From: JBBQHM01 sp038323965
Lineage (GTDB): Bacteria > Verrucomicrobiota > Verrucomicrobiia > Chthoniobacterales > UBA10450
NCBI GenBank assembly: GCA_038323965.1
Contig: JBBQHM010000113.1
Coordinates: forward strand, 1 to 7,490
DNA length: 7,490 nucleotides
Direction: 5' to 3'
The notes beneath the pieces were generated by a model. The model saw only the letters and a list, made by a program, of their open reading frames with translations. It was not told where the DNA came from and did no database searches. Position 1 is the first letter of the stretch. Every line of letters begins with the position of its first letter. The position numbers and the translations under genes were made by a program. Positions 1 through 7,069 of the stretch are shown here, piece after piece.

Positions 1-351
1 TATTCCGCGCTGCTGGTCGACAGCGATCTTTGCTTCATTACGCAACAGGCGGGCGCCGGTAACGCATTTTTCCCTAGTAAACTGCTTGGAATTCTCGCGC
101 ACGGACGCGGAGTGCTGACTGTCGCGGACAAAGAGAGCGAGTTGGCGCAGGCCGTAGAGAAGGAAGGATTCGGAGTTAACATTCCACCCGGCGATGCCCA
201 TGGTCTTGCCCACGAATTGCGCGCATTATCCGGCTCGCCCGAACGGCTGGTTGAATTCGCAAATGCCGGCGCGAAGTTCGTCCAGCATTTCGACCAGGAG
301 ACGGTGCTGGCAGAGTTCGCGACGACGCTCGAGAAACTCGCCGCTCAATAA
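1..351 (+). CDS. WcaI-like family 4 glycosyltransferase, C-terminal 116 residues (5' end outside window)
   Basis: The reading frame is open from base 1 to a TAA at 349-351, so this is the tail of a gene that begins upstream. The visible part is the second Rossmann-like domain of a GT-B enzyme: a strand-turn segment (residues 5-13 of the fragment), then PSKLLGILAHGRG (25-37), which matches the donor-sugar-binding loop of GT4 enzymes, then a conserved DKESELAQAV helix, the GFGVNIPPGD turn, and C-terminal helices. The segment resembles WcaI-type colanic-acid/exopolysaccharide glycosyltransferases, which add a sugar to a lipid-linked precursor on the cytoplasmic side of the membrane. In many GT4 enzymes a Glu follows PSKxx; here Gly30 occupies that place, as I recall for WcaI-like branches. 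The actual sugar cannot be told. The neighbouring phosphotransferase and polymerase-like genes support an exopolysaccharide role. The gene ends inside the 3' end of the convergent phosphotransferase gene. Confidence 0.82.
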   Translation, partial: YSALLVDSDLCFITQQAGAGNAFFPSKLLGILAHGRGVLTVADKESELAQAVEKEGFGVNIPPGDAHGLAHELRALSGSPERLVEFANAGAKFVQHFDQETVLAEFATTLEKLAAQ

Positions 352-1754
352 GCGGTTCGCGGCGGAATCAGCACGTGCTTGAACGTGCGCAGGATGATTC
401 CGCATTCGAGCGATAGATTCCAATTCTCGAGATATTCGATGTCGCAGGCGACGCGATTCTCGATATCGGCGCTATTACGGGCCTCACCTCGATAACCCCT
501 GACCTGCGCAAGGCCGGTGATTCCGGGCTTCACGAAAGTGCGGACGTGGTAGCTCGACATTAGCTGTGCGAACTGATCGTTATGCTCAATCAGATGTGGG
601 CGGGGTCCGACCAGGCTCATGTCGCTGCGGAGGACGTTCCAGAATTGAGGGACTTCATCGAGGCTGATCTTCCGGAAAAAACGCCCAAGCGGATAAACGC
701 GTTCGTCGTCCTCGCCCGCTTGTTTGCTGACCTCACGATTGTCGTCGTGCATCGTCCGGAATTTATAAATTTTGAAGTGGCGATTTTGTAAACCGGCTCG
801 CACTTGCGCATGAAATAATGGTCCGGGTGACTGCAGGCGTTGCGCGAGCCAGACGATGGCCGCCGCCAGCGGAAACACGATCAACATCATGGGCAGAGAG
901 ATCGCGACATCGATTGCGCGTTTGCAAAAACGGTTGACCGGATTCTCCAGGGGCTCTTCGCGCAAACCGATGAAGCGAAACCCATCGTCCTCAAAATGCG
1001 TTACCGGGTGCCGTAGTTTTTCCTCGATATCGCTGACGATCAAAAGGCGTACCGGCAGTCGGTCGCAGATGTTGACGATGCTGTCGTTGATCTGGGCGAA
1101 CAGGGGAAACTCCAGCAGGATCACCTGGGTCACCGCGTGGTCGCGGATGATGCGGTCAAGATCGACGATGGTTCCGAGGATGGGAAGGCCGTGCTCAGTC
1201 CGCTCCAGCGGTTCGTCGCAGACCAGGCCAACCGTCCGCAATCCGATATCCGCTTTGCGTCGCAGCCAGCCGCGGAGTTGGGTCGCCTTTTCCGATGAAC
1301 CGATGAGCAGGGTGTTTTCTTTGCGAACTCCCTTGAAGATTTTTTTCGCAAGAAACGGCGGGATATAGTGATGCGAAAAGAGCAGAGCGATGTAGAGCCA
1401 CGGCACAAAGTTGAAAAAGAAAAGTCGCGAGATGAACGCATCCTTCGTCGCGACCAGGTAGAGGACGAGCGTTCCGACGCTGGCGAAGGTTTGGCGAAGG
1501 CTCAGTCGATGTTGCCGCAGCAACTCGGTCTGCAGGAAGAAAGTTTTGGAGCCGTCACGGGTGAGCGTTTCGATGGTCATCCCGAAGATAAGCAGCACGC
1601 AGTAAATACTGTAGCGATGGTAGGTGAGATCTTCGGCCGGGTCCGAGTAGAAGGTCACCATGACCCACACCCCAAACCAGAAGAGCGCTGCGACAATGAG
1701 GAGTTGGCAGAGTAGAAAGAGCCGGTAAAGGCCCTCCGTCCGTTGCGTGACCAT
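345..1754 (-). CDS. WcaJ-type undecaprenyl-phosphate sugar phosphotransferase (exopolysaccharide initiation)
   Basis: This 469-residue protein belongs to the polyprenyl glycosylphosphotransferase family. Such enzymes transfer a sugar-1-phosphate from a nucleotide sugar, often UDP-glucose, to undecaprenyl phosphate at the inner membrane, which is the first step of exopolysaccharide assembly. The N-terminal part has hydrophobic segments near residues 10-34, 45-60, 88-103 and 107-127. A nucleotide-binding-like fold follows (about 146-240, beginning NTLLIGSSEKA). A membrane helix at 281-305 opens the bacterial sugar transferase domain, with SPGP (309-312), KFRTM (331-335), the Asp366-Glu367 pair in SLDEVPQFWNVL that corresponds to the catalytic dyad of PglC-type enzymes, LVGPRP (381-386) and PGITGLAQVRG (410-420). 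The length is normal for WcaJ-like proteins. The ATG at 1754-1752 has only a distant GGAG, 16 nt upstream. Sugar specificity cannot be read from the sequence. The gene is transcribed away from the polymerase-like gene and overlaps the end of the convergent glycosyltransferase by 7 bp. Confidence 0.93.
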   Translation of the reverse strand: MVTQRTEGLYRLFLLCQLLIVAALFWFGVWVMVTFYSDPAEDLTYHRYSIYCVLLIFGMTIETLTRDGSKTFFLQTELLRQHRLSLRQTFASVGTLVLYLVATKDAFISRLFFFNFVPWLYIALLFSHHYIPPFLAKKIFKGVRKENTLLIGSSEKATQLRGWLRRKADIGLRTVGLVCDEPLERTEHGLPILGTIVDLDRIIRDHAVTQVILLEFPLFAQINDSIVNICDRLPVRLLIVSDIEEKLRHPVTHFEDDGFRFIGLREEPLENPVNRFCKRAIDVAISLPMMLIVFPLAAAIVWLAQRLQSPGPLFHAQVRAGLQNRHFKIYKFRTMHDDNREVSKQAGEDDERVYPLGRFFRKISLDEVPQFWNVLRSDMSLVGPRPHLIEHNDQFAQLMSSYHVRTFVKPGITGLAQVRGYRGEARNSADIENRVACDIEYLENWNLSLECGIILRTFKHVLIPPRTAY

Positions 1755-1772
1755 GACTAAAAGTTCACCGCT

Positions 1773-1792
1773 CCAACGAGCGTACGCGTTGG
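1773..1792. promoter_or_regulatory. Operator-like inverted repeat upstream of the phosphotransferase gene
   Basis: CCAACG (1773-1778) and CGTTGG (1787-1792) form perfect 6-bp arms around an 8-bp spacer that contains the self-complementary CGTACG (1781-1786). The hexamer GAGCGT occurs at 1778-1783 and again at 1797-1802, giving the area a repeated look. It lies 19 bp upstream of the phosphotransferase start codon, within the expected leader. It could be a repressor site or an RNA hairpin in the leader. No regulator is encoded in the window, so this rests on symmetry alone. Confidence 0.25.
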
Positions 1793-1851
1793 CAGCGAGC
1801 GTTCAACTCGTGCTAAAGTCAGGCCAGACATGACAGGGAGTATACTCGACG

Positions 1852-1874
1852 GGAGGGGACTCCTCCGATAGGAG
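1852..1874 (+). promoter_or_regulatory. Alternative leader hairpins around the only Shine-Dalgarno of the polymerase-like gene
   Basis: AGGAG at 1870-1874 is the only good Shine-Dalgarno in the leader. It can pair with CTCCT at 1860-1864 across a 5-nt loop. The overlapping CCTCC (1862-1866) can instead pair with GGAGG (1852-1856), also across a 5-nt loop, which would free the Shine-Dalgarno. The two helices share bases 1862-1864 and so exclude each other. Both are short (5 bp), so a regulatory role is only a possibility. Confidence 0.25.
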
Positions 1875-1887
1875 CTAATCCCATACC

Positions 1888-1908
1888 ATGAATGCACTGC
1901 TCGCGTGA
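1888..1908 (+). CDS. Six-codon upstream ORF (MNALLA) overlapping the start of the polymerase-like gene
   Basis: An ATG at 1888 opens a six-codon frame, MNALLA, which ends with TGA at 1906-1908. The last A of that stop is the first base of the downstream ATG (1908-1910), a TGATG junction typical of translational coupling. AGGAG at 1870-1874 lies 13 nt before this ATG, somewhat far but better placed for it than for the main gene, which has no Shine-Dalgarno of its own within 10 nt. The peptide is not a known product. If real, it would act as a landing site that passes ribosomes to the main gene. Confidence 0.25.
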   Translation: MNALLA

Positions 1909-4283
1909 TGCCAAACGACAGCGCGACATCGCATCGGCGCAGCAGCTCACGTAGTGCCACTCCCTTCCGGTGCCTGCCGGTTGCGATGCTTCCGGTACTG
2001 GCCTGTTTCCTTGGGGGCGCCACCGCCAAATGGGCCGAAGGAATCGTCGTCGCGCTGTTGGGGATTTACGTTCTCCTTTATCCGCCCACGCGTTCGCTTG
2101 GATTTGGATTGAACGCACTCCTGCTCGCATCAGTCGGATGCGCACTTGTCGCATTCCTGCCCGGGAACTGGTTTTTTGAACCGGAATGGCGCTTAATTCT
2201 TACGAACGATTTTGGCATCAAGTTACCGAATCGCGTGTCGCCGCAGCCCTGGGTGACCGCGCAGTGCGTCGCGAGTTTCCTGGCGGCCTTAATTTGGCTC
2301 TATCTCGTCTGCGCGCAGGATCTCGAATTACGCGACGTGCGTTTTCAGCTTCGTGCCTTTGCCGTTGGCATCATCATTCTCGCCGCGTGCGCGATAGGGT
2401 TCCACGCAATTCACTGGGCGGCTCCGTTTTGGATTAACGAACGCGGTTTCGGCCCATTCCCGAACCGAAACCAAACTGCGAATATCTTCGGAATCGCGTC
2501 CGTCATCGTCGCCGCCGCGGCCCAGGATGACGCGCAGCATCGGCGCAAGCGCTGGATTTTCTGGACACTCGGTTATGTCGTGATCGTGGCGGCAGTTGTC
2601 CTTAATTTTTCCCGCGCGGGAATCGTAATCGTCATCGCTGCCGGCGCGCTGTGGGTGGTCACGCTCTCTTTTCGCCGCGGCTCCGCCTCGTGGATCGCGA
2701 TCTCGGTCGCTCTCTTTTTGATCGTAGTGGCAGCGCTATTGATTTTTGGCGGTCAAACCTTGGAACGCTTTCATCTGCGCGCGATGGCAGGGGGGACAGG
2801 GGTCGCTGCTGATTTTCGGTGGCTCATTTTTCGCGACACCTGGCAGCTGATTAAAGCGTCGCCCTGGTGCGGGCTCGGATTTGGAAACTTCGAAGCAGCC
2901 TTCGCGATTTTTCGTAATGCTTCGATCGCGAACGAACGTGCCCTGCATCCCGAAAGCGATTGGCTTTGGCTCTGGAGCGAACTCGGATGGCCGGCCGTCC
3001 TACTTGTCATCGCAGGCCTGGGCCTTTTGGCGCGCTTCGTTCTCCCGCTGTCGGCCGGCTCGAACCAACGCCTCCGCTTCGCCGCCTTGATCGCGGTAGT
3101 GGCCTGCGTGGTCCACGGATTTGTCGACGTCTCAGCGCATCGCGTGGGGACGGCATACTCCGCGATTTTTTTGCTGGGGTTGTCGCTGCACCGACCGCTG
3201 CGGTTCCGTTCCTCTTCGGTAACGCCATGGATCTTCCGCGTTCTTGCAATCACACTGGTTGCGGCTGGTGCCGCGTGGACGTTTTCAACCCAACGCGGCG
3301 CCCTGCTTCCGGGATCGATCGGTGCGGCGAACGCCCGGCAATCGGCTGCCGCAGCCACGCACGGTCGCGATTACGATCGGGCAGTTACGCTGGTGTCGAC
3401 CGCCCTCGCTTGGTCGCCACTGGATTGGCGTCTCTACTTCGCCAGAGCACTTGCCGAGTACGGCAAAGGACTGACCGAAGACGCTCTCGATGATTTCCGT
3501 CGCGCACGCTTTCTGGAGCCGAACGCGTACGAACTTCCGTTCGAGGAAGGCAAAGTATGGCTGGCGACAAAGCCAACTCTCGCGGTCGCGGCATGGCGCG
3601 AAACCCTTCGCCGAGCCGGGCCACATCGCGCGGAAATTTTCGACAGCATGCTCTCCCTCAGCACGATGATGAATCGTGCAGTTGTCCCGAAGATAAGTGA
3701 GCTCAGCCTTAATTATCACGAGCTGATTCTCGTTAATTTGCGGCGCGCCTCCGGCCCATCCTTCAACGGCATCCTGGAGCAGGTCCGCGAGCGCGATTCC
3801 GCACTCAAGAATCTCAATGAGGGCGAGCGGAAAGAGCTATTTGAATTATGGCGCACGCGCGGCGACACGGCCGCGCTGGAAGAATCCGTAGCGGCCGATT
3901 CAACTTTGGCCACGTCAGCGTGGCCAGCGCTGGCAAAAATTCGAGCGGACGCGGGCGACTACAAAAGTGCGGTCGATCTATTCCGCGAACATCACGGCGT
4001 CGTCGCGCTTCCGCGTCTTGCATCATCGACGGATACGACCGAACTCGAGCGAACAGTCGCGACGGATCCGCGAAATTATGCCGCGGGCTTTGAGTTGTAC
4101 GAGCAGCAAAGAACAAAAGGCGACCTCGCGGGCGCGCTCTCGACCGTTCGCCATTTCACTTCGCTGCCCGGGAGCCCGGGCTACTTCAATTACCTGGAAG
4201 GCGAAGCGTGGTTCGTGCAACGCGACGACGAGCGCGCGTGGAAGGCGTACTCACGTCTGCTCGAAATGCGAACCGAACGATGA
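1905..4283 (+). CDS. O-antigen ligase/polymerase-family (Wzy/WaaL-like) membrane protein with C-terminal TPR-like domain
   Basis: This 792-residue protein has an O-antigen ligase-type membrane domain (about residues 20-430) and a soluble helical tail (about 465-792). Family features in order are FGPFPNRNQTANIFG (182-196), FSRAG (235-239), DTWQLIKASPWCGLGFGNF (311-329), HPESDWLWLWSELGW (348-362) and VDVSAHRVGTAY (407-418). About 12 hydrophobic segments make up the core. One further segment (441-460) should place the tail in the periplasm if the N-terminus is cytoplasmic. The tail has TPR-like pieces, for example near 489-540 and 681-698. Such proteins polymerise or ligate lipid-linked glycans at the outer face of the inner membrane; which reaction applies here, and on what acceptor, cannot be told. 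The start is GTG 1905 or ATG 1908, because an in-frame TAG lies at 1869-1871. ATG at 1986 (residue 28) is a less likely alternative. The exopolysaccharide neighbours favour a polymerase. Confidence 0.85.
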   Translation: MMPNDSATSHRRSSSRSATPFRCLPVAMLPVLACFLGGATAKWAEGIVVALLGIYVLLYPPTRSLGFGLNALLLASVGCALVAFLPGNWFFEPEWRLILTNDFGIKLPNRVSPQPWVTAQCVASFLAALIWLYLVCAQDLELRDVRFQLRAFAVGIIILAACAIGFHAIHWAAPFWINERGFGPFPNRNQTANIFGIASVIVAAAAQDDAQHRRKRWIFWTLGYVVIVAAVVLNFSRAGIVIVIAAGALWVVTLSFRRGSASWIAISVALFLIVVAALLIFGGQTLERFHLRAMAGGTGVAADFRWLIFRDTWQLIKASPWCGLGFGNFEAAFAIFRNASIANERALHPESDWLWLWSELGWPAVLLVIAGLGLLARFVLPLSAGSNQRLRFAALIAVVACVVHGFVDVSAHRVGTAYSAIFLLGLSLHRPLRFRSSSVTPWIFRVLAITLVAAGAAWTFSTQRGALLPGSIGAANARQSAAAATHGRDYDRAVTLVSTALAWSPLDWRLYFARALAEYGKGLTEDALDDFRRARFLEPNAYELPFEEGKVWLATKPTLAVAAWRETLRRAGPHRAEIFDSMLSLSTMMNRAVVPKISELSLNYHELILVNLRRASGPSFNGILEQVRERDSALKNLNEGERKELFELWRTRGDTAALEESVAADSTLATSAWPALAKIRADAGDYKSAVDLFREHHGVVALPRLASSTDTTELERTVATDPRNYAAGFELYEQQRTKGDLAGALSTVRHFTSLPGSPGYFNYLEGEAWFVQRDDERAWKAYSRLLEMRTER

Positions 4284-4287
4284 TTTC

Positions 4288-7056
4288 CTACCGCGTTTCG
4301 GCCAAGGCAGCCTGCGCCGCTGCCAAACGGGCGATTGGGACGCGGAACGGACTGCAACTCACATAGTCGAGCCCAAGCCGGTGACAGAATTTTACGCTGT
4401 CAGGATCGCCGCCATGTTCGCCGCAAATCCCTAACTTAATTTTTGGTCGCGAGCTTCGGCCTTTCTCGACTGCGATCTGCATCAGCTGTCCGACGCCGGT
4501 CTGGTCGAGCGTCGCGAACGGATTTTTCTTAAAGATCTCGTTCTCGGTGTACGGCATCAGAAAATTACCCATGTCGTCGCGGCTGATTCCCAGCGCCATT
4601 TGCGTGAGGTCGTTCGTGCCAAAGCTGAAAAACTCCGCGCTCTTCGCGACTTCATCCGCCGTCAGCGCTCCGCGCGGCACTTCAATCATGGTGCCGACGA
4701 GATAATCGAATTTCACTTTCTTCTCCTTCATCACTTCGCTCGCGACGCGATGAACGATCTCCGCCTGGAGATCGAATTCCTTCTGGAAGCCGACGAGCGG
4801 AATCATGATTTCAGGCTTCACCTTGATCTTCTTCTTTGCGACCTCGGCGGCGGCTTCGAAAACCGCACGCGCCTGCATCTCAGTAATCTCGGGGTAGGCA
4901 ATTCCGAGTCGGCAACCGCGATGTCCGAGCATCGGGTTAAATTCGTGCAGTTGCGCGACCCGATGCGCGATTTTTTCCGCGCTAATCCCAATTTTCCTCC
5001 CGAGATCGGCCTGCGATTTCGGTTCGTGCGGGAGAAATTCATGCAGCGGCGGATCGAGGAAACGGATGGTTGCTGGATAGCCCTTGAGTGCCCTGAAAAT
5101 TCCGACGAAATCCTCGCGTTGATAAGGCAGCAATTTCGCGAGCGCGGCTCGTCGATCTTTTACGTTGTCGGCGAGAATCATCTCGCGCATCGCATCAATG
5201 CGGTCGCCCTCGAAAAACATGTGTTCCGTCCGCGTGAGTCCGATTCCAACTGCACCAAACGCGAGGGCGTTCTCCGTCTGCTCCGGATTGTCGGCGTTGC
5301 CACGAACGCTCAGTCGCGCCGCCTGCCCGCACCAGCTCATGAGCTGATTAAAAGCCTTAAATTTCTCAGTCTTTTGCGCGGCTTTGTCGCCGTGCAACAT
5401 GCCGGTGATAATCTGGCTCGGAGCGGTCGCGAGTTCGCCCGCGTAAACCGTTCCCGCCGTGCCGTCGATGGAAAGGAAGTCGCCTTCCTTGAAAGTCTGA
5501 CCTGCCACCGAAACAGTCTTCTTCGCATAATCGATATCAAGAGCTGACGCGCCACAGATGCAAACCTTACCCATCTGCCGCGCCACCAGCGCCGCATGCG
5601 AGGAAACTCCTCCCTTTGCCGTCAGGATTCCTTCCGCCGCAATCATACCGCGCAGGTCCTCTGGACTCGTTTCATTGCGCACGAGCAACACTTTTTCGCC
5701 CCTCTCGGCCGCGGCGACGGCACGGTCGGCGTTGAGGTAAATCTTTCCAGACGCTGCGCCCGGTCCTGCGGGCAGACCGCTCGCTATGGCCTCGGCTTTT
5801 TTCACTTCTGCGATGTCGAAAATTGGCGCGAGAAGTTGGTCAAGCTGATCCGCCGGATTTCGCATTACCGCCGTCTTCCAATCGATCAGCTTCTCCTTGA
5901 ACATGTCCATCGAGAACTTGAGCGCCGCCGCGGCAGTCCGCTTTCCATTCCGCGTCTGCAGCATGAACAGTTTCCCGTCCTGGATCGTGAACTCCACGTC
6001 CTGCACATCCTTGAAATGTTTTTCGAGCGTGGCGCGGACCTGCAACAGCTCCGCATAGCTCTTCGGCATCAACTTCTTCAACTCGATCACCGGTTGCGGC
6101 GTCCGCACGCCTGCCACCACGTCTTCGCCCTGTGCGTTAATCAGGAACTCCCCATAAAACTCGTTAACACCGTTGGCCGGGTTACGGGTAAACGCGACGC
6201 CCGATCCGGAAGCTTCCCCGGTGTTGCCATAGACCATCGCCTGCACATTGACCGCGGTACCCCATTCTTGAGGAATGTTGTATTTCCGGCGGTAAACGAT
6301 CGCGCGATCGTTCATCCACGAGCCAAAGACCGCGCCCGCCGCGCCCGTCAGTTGCTCCCATGGATCGTTCGGGAAGCTCTTTCCGGTGCGTTCTTTCACG
6401 AGCGCCTTGAAGCGGGCAACTAGTTCCTTGTAATCGGCGACGGTGAGATGGGCGTCGTCGATGTCCTCTTCATGATGATCGTGCTTAAGCTGCTCGATCG
6501 CGGATTCAAACGGATCGTGATCTTCGCCGTCCCTTTTCTGCACACCCATGACGACGTCGCCGTACATCTGGATGAAACGCCGATAACAATCCCACGCGAA
6601 GCGCTCGTTCTTCGTTGCCGCGACGAGTGATTTCACCGTCTCATCGTTCAATCCGAGATTCAGAATCGTGTCCATCATGCCGGGCATGGAGTCGCGCGCG
6701 CCTGAGCGTACCGCCACCAGCAGGGGCATACTTTTCGTGTCGCCGAATTTCGTCCCCATGATGCGTTCCATGTTGGCGACGCCTTTCTCCATCTCGGCTT
6801 GGAGCGATGCCGGATAGGTGCGCTTATTCGCATAGTAATAAGTGCAGACCTCAGTGGTGATCGTGAAACCCGGAGGCACCGGGAGACCGATGCGCGTCAT
6901 CTCCGCGAGATTTGCACCTTTGCCGCCCAGAAGCGGTTTCATCGAGCCGTCGCCGTCGGCCTTGTTGTCGCCCCAGGTGTAGACGTATTTGGCGGATCGC
7001 TTTGCTTTCGTTGGTTTGCGCGACGTCTTTCGCGCGGAAGTTTTGGTGCGTGGCAT
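4288..7056 (-). CDS. ppdK: Pyruvate, phosphate dikinase (PPDK)
   Basis: This 922-residue cytoplasmic enzyme interconverts pyruvate, ATP and phosphate with phosphoenolpyruvate, AMP and pyrophosphate. The N-terminal nucleotide-binding domain has GGKGANLAEM (44-53) and RSGARDSMPGMMDT (117-130), with Glu355 and Arg369 closing the ATP site. The swivelling phosphohistidine domain has GGVSSHAALVARQMG (482-496), with His487 the residue phosphorylated in catalysis. The C-terminal barrel has Arg609 and Arg665, Glu792, Asn815-Asp816 and CGEHGG with the catalytic acid Cys878. These match the Clostridium symbiosum active-site residues at consistent offsets. It is about 48 residues longer than the usual 874, with a basic tail of about 22 residues at the N-terminus and small inserts elsewhere. 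Ser485 replaces the Thr usually found two residues before the catalytic His. No ATG, GTG or TTG lies between residue 1 and the conserved KYVY segment, so the ATG at 7056-7054 is the only sensible start. No Shine-Dalgarno precedes it. The stop is 4 bp from the convergent gene. Confidence 0.97.
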   Translation of the reverse strand: MPRTKTSARKTSRKPTKAKRSAKYVYTWGDNKADGDGSMKPLLGGKGANLAEMTRIGLPVPPGFTITTEVCTYYYANKRTYPASLQAEMEKGVANMERIMGTKFGDTKSMPLLVAVRSGARDSMPGMMDTILNLGLNDETVKSLVAATKNERFAWDCYRRFIQMYGDVVMGVQKRDGEDHDPFESAIEQLKHDHHEEDIDDAHLTVADYKELVARFKALVKERTGKSFPNDPWEQLTGAAGAVFGSWMNDRAIVYRRKYNIPQEWGTAVNVQAMVYGNTGEASGSGVAFTRNPANGVNEFYGEFLINAQGEDVVAGVRTPQPVIELKKLMPKSYAELLQVRATLEKHFKDVQDVEFTIQDGKLFMLQTRNGKRTAAAALKFSMDMFKEKLIDWKTAVMRNPADQLDQLLAPIFDIAEVKKAEAIASGLPAGPGAASGKIYLNADRAVAAAERGEKVLLVRNETSPEDLRGMIAAEGILTAKGGVSSHAALVARQMGKVCICGASALDIDYAKKTVSVAGQTFKEGDFLSIDGTAGTVYAGELATAPSQIITGMLHGDKAAQKTEKFKAFNQLMSWCGQAARLSVRGNADNPEQTENALAFGAVGIGLTRTEHMFFEGDRIDAMREMILADNVKDRRAALAKLLPYQREDFVGIFRALKGYPATIRFLDPPLHEFLPHEPKSQADLGRKIGISAEKIAHRVAQLHEFNPMLGHRGCRLGIAYPEITEMQARAVFEAAAEVAKKKIKVKPEIMIPLVGFQKEFDLQAEIVHRVASEVMKEKKVKFDYLVGTMIEVPRGALTADEVAKSAEFFSFGTNDLTQMALGISRDDMGNFLMPYTENEIFKKNPFATLDQTGVGQLMQIAVEKGRSSRPKIKLGICGEHGGDPDSVKFCHRLGLDYVSCSPFRVPIARLAAAQAALAETR

Positions 7057-7069
7057 GAGAAGGAGGAGG
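7057..7069 (-). promoter_or_regulatory. ppdK: Pyrimidine-only tract in place of a ribosome binding site before ppdK
   Basis: The 13 bases just before the ppdK ATG read CCTCCTCCTTCTC on the coding strand. They contain no purine and so no Shine-Dalgarno. They contain CCTCCT, like the anti-Shine-Dalgarno of 16S rRNA itself. Pyrimidine-rich stretches near start codons can be bound by ribosomal protein S1, which is one way this start could be recognised. The sequence is certain; its role is inferred. Confidence 0.4.

Larger units (their letters stand above)
1755..1904. promoter_or_regulatory. Divergent promoter/leader region between phosphotransferase and polymerase-like gene
   Basis: This 150-bp gap serves two genes pointing away from each other. 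Its best promoter-like signal is the palindrome GAGTATACTC at 1838-1847, which gives TATACT on both strands: 1841-1846 on + and 1844-1839 on -. I see no good -35 at 16-18 bp for either direction, so any promoter would be weak or activator-dependent. A start from the + element would fall near 1853, giving a leader of about 50 nt for the downstream gene. The - element would give a leader of about 77 nt for the phosphotransferase. The region also holds the inverted repeat and leader hairpins listed separately. Confidence 0.4.

Noticed and set aside
856..1368. + strand open frame of 170 codons opposite the phosphotransferase
   Set aside because: Its translation is Ser/Arg-rich with no motif, while the opposite strand encodes clear sugar transferase motifs.
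2771..3493. Overlapping open frames of 177-195 codons on both strands inside the polymerase-like gene
   Set aside because: They show Arg/Pro/Ala-rich shadow composition and no domain; the frame starting at 1905 explains the region.
4164..4182. GC-rich repeat CCCGGG-AG-CCCGGG near the end of the polymerase-like gene, considered as a terminator
   Set aside because: It is inside coding sequence, the two halves leave little loop, and no T-run follows; it encodes Leu-Pro-Gly-Ser-Pro-Gly in frame.
4600..5547. Long + strand open frame (315 codons) opposite ppdK
   Set aside because: It lies entirely antisense to strongly conserved PPDK sequence, has no recognisable domain and an Arg/His-rich composition typical of a shadow frame in GC-rich DNA.
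5596..6423. Second long + strand open frame (275 codons) opposite ppdK
   Set aside because: Same reasoning: it is antisense to the PPDK ATP-binding and linker regions, with no family resemblance.
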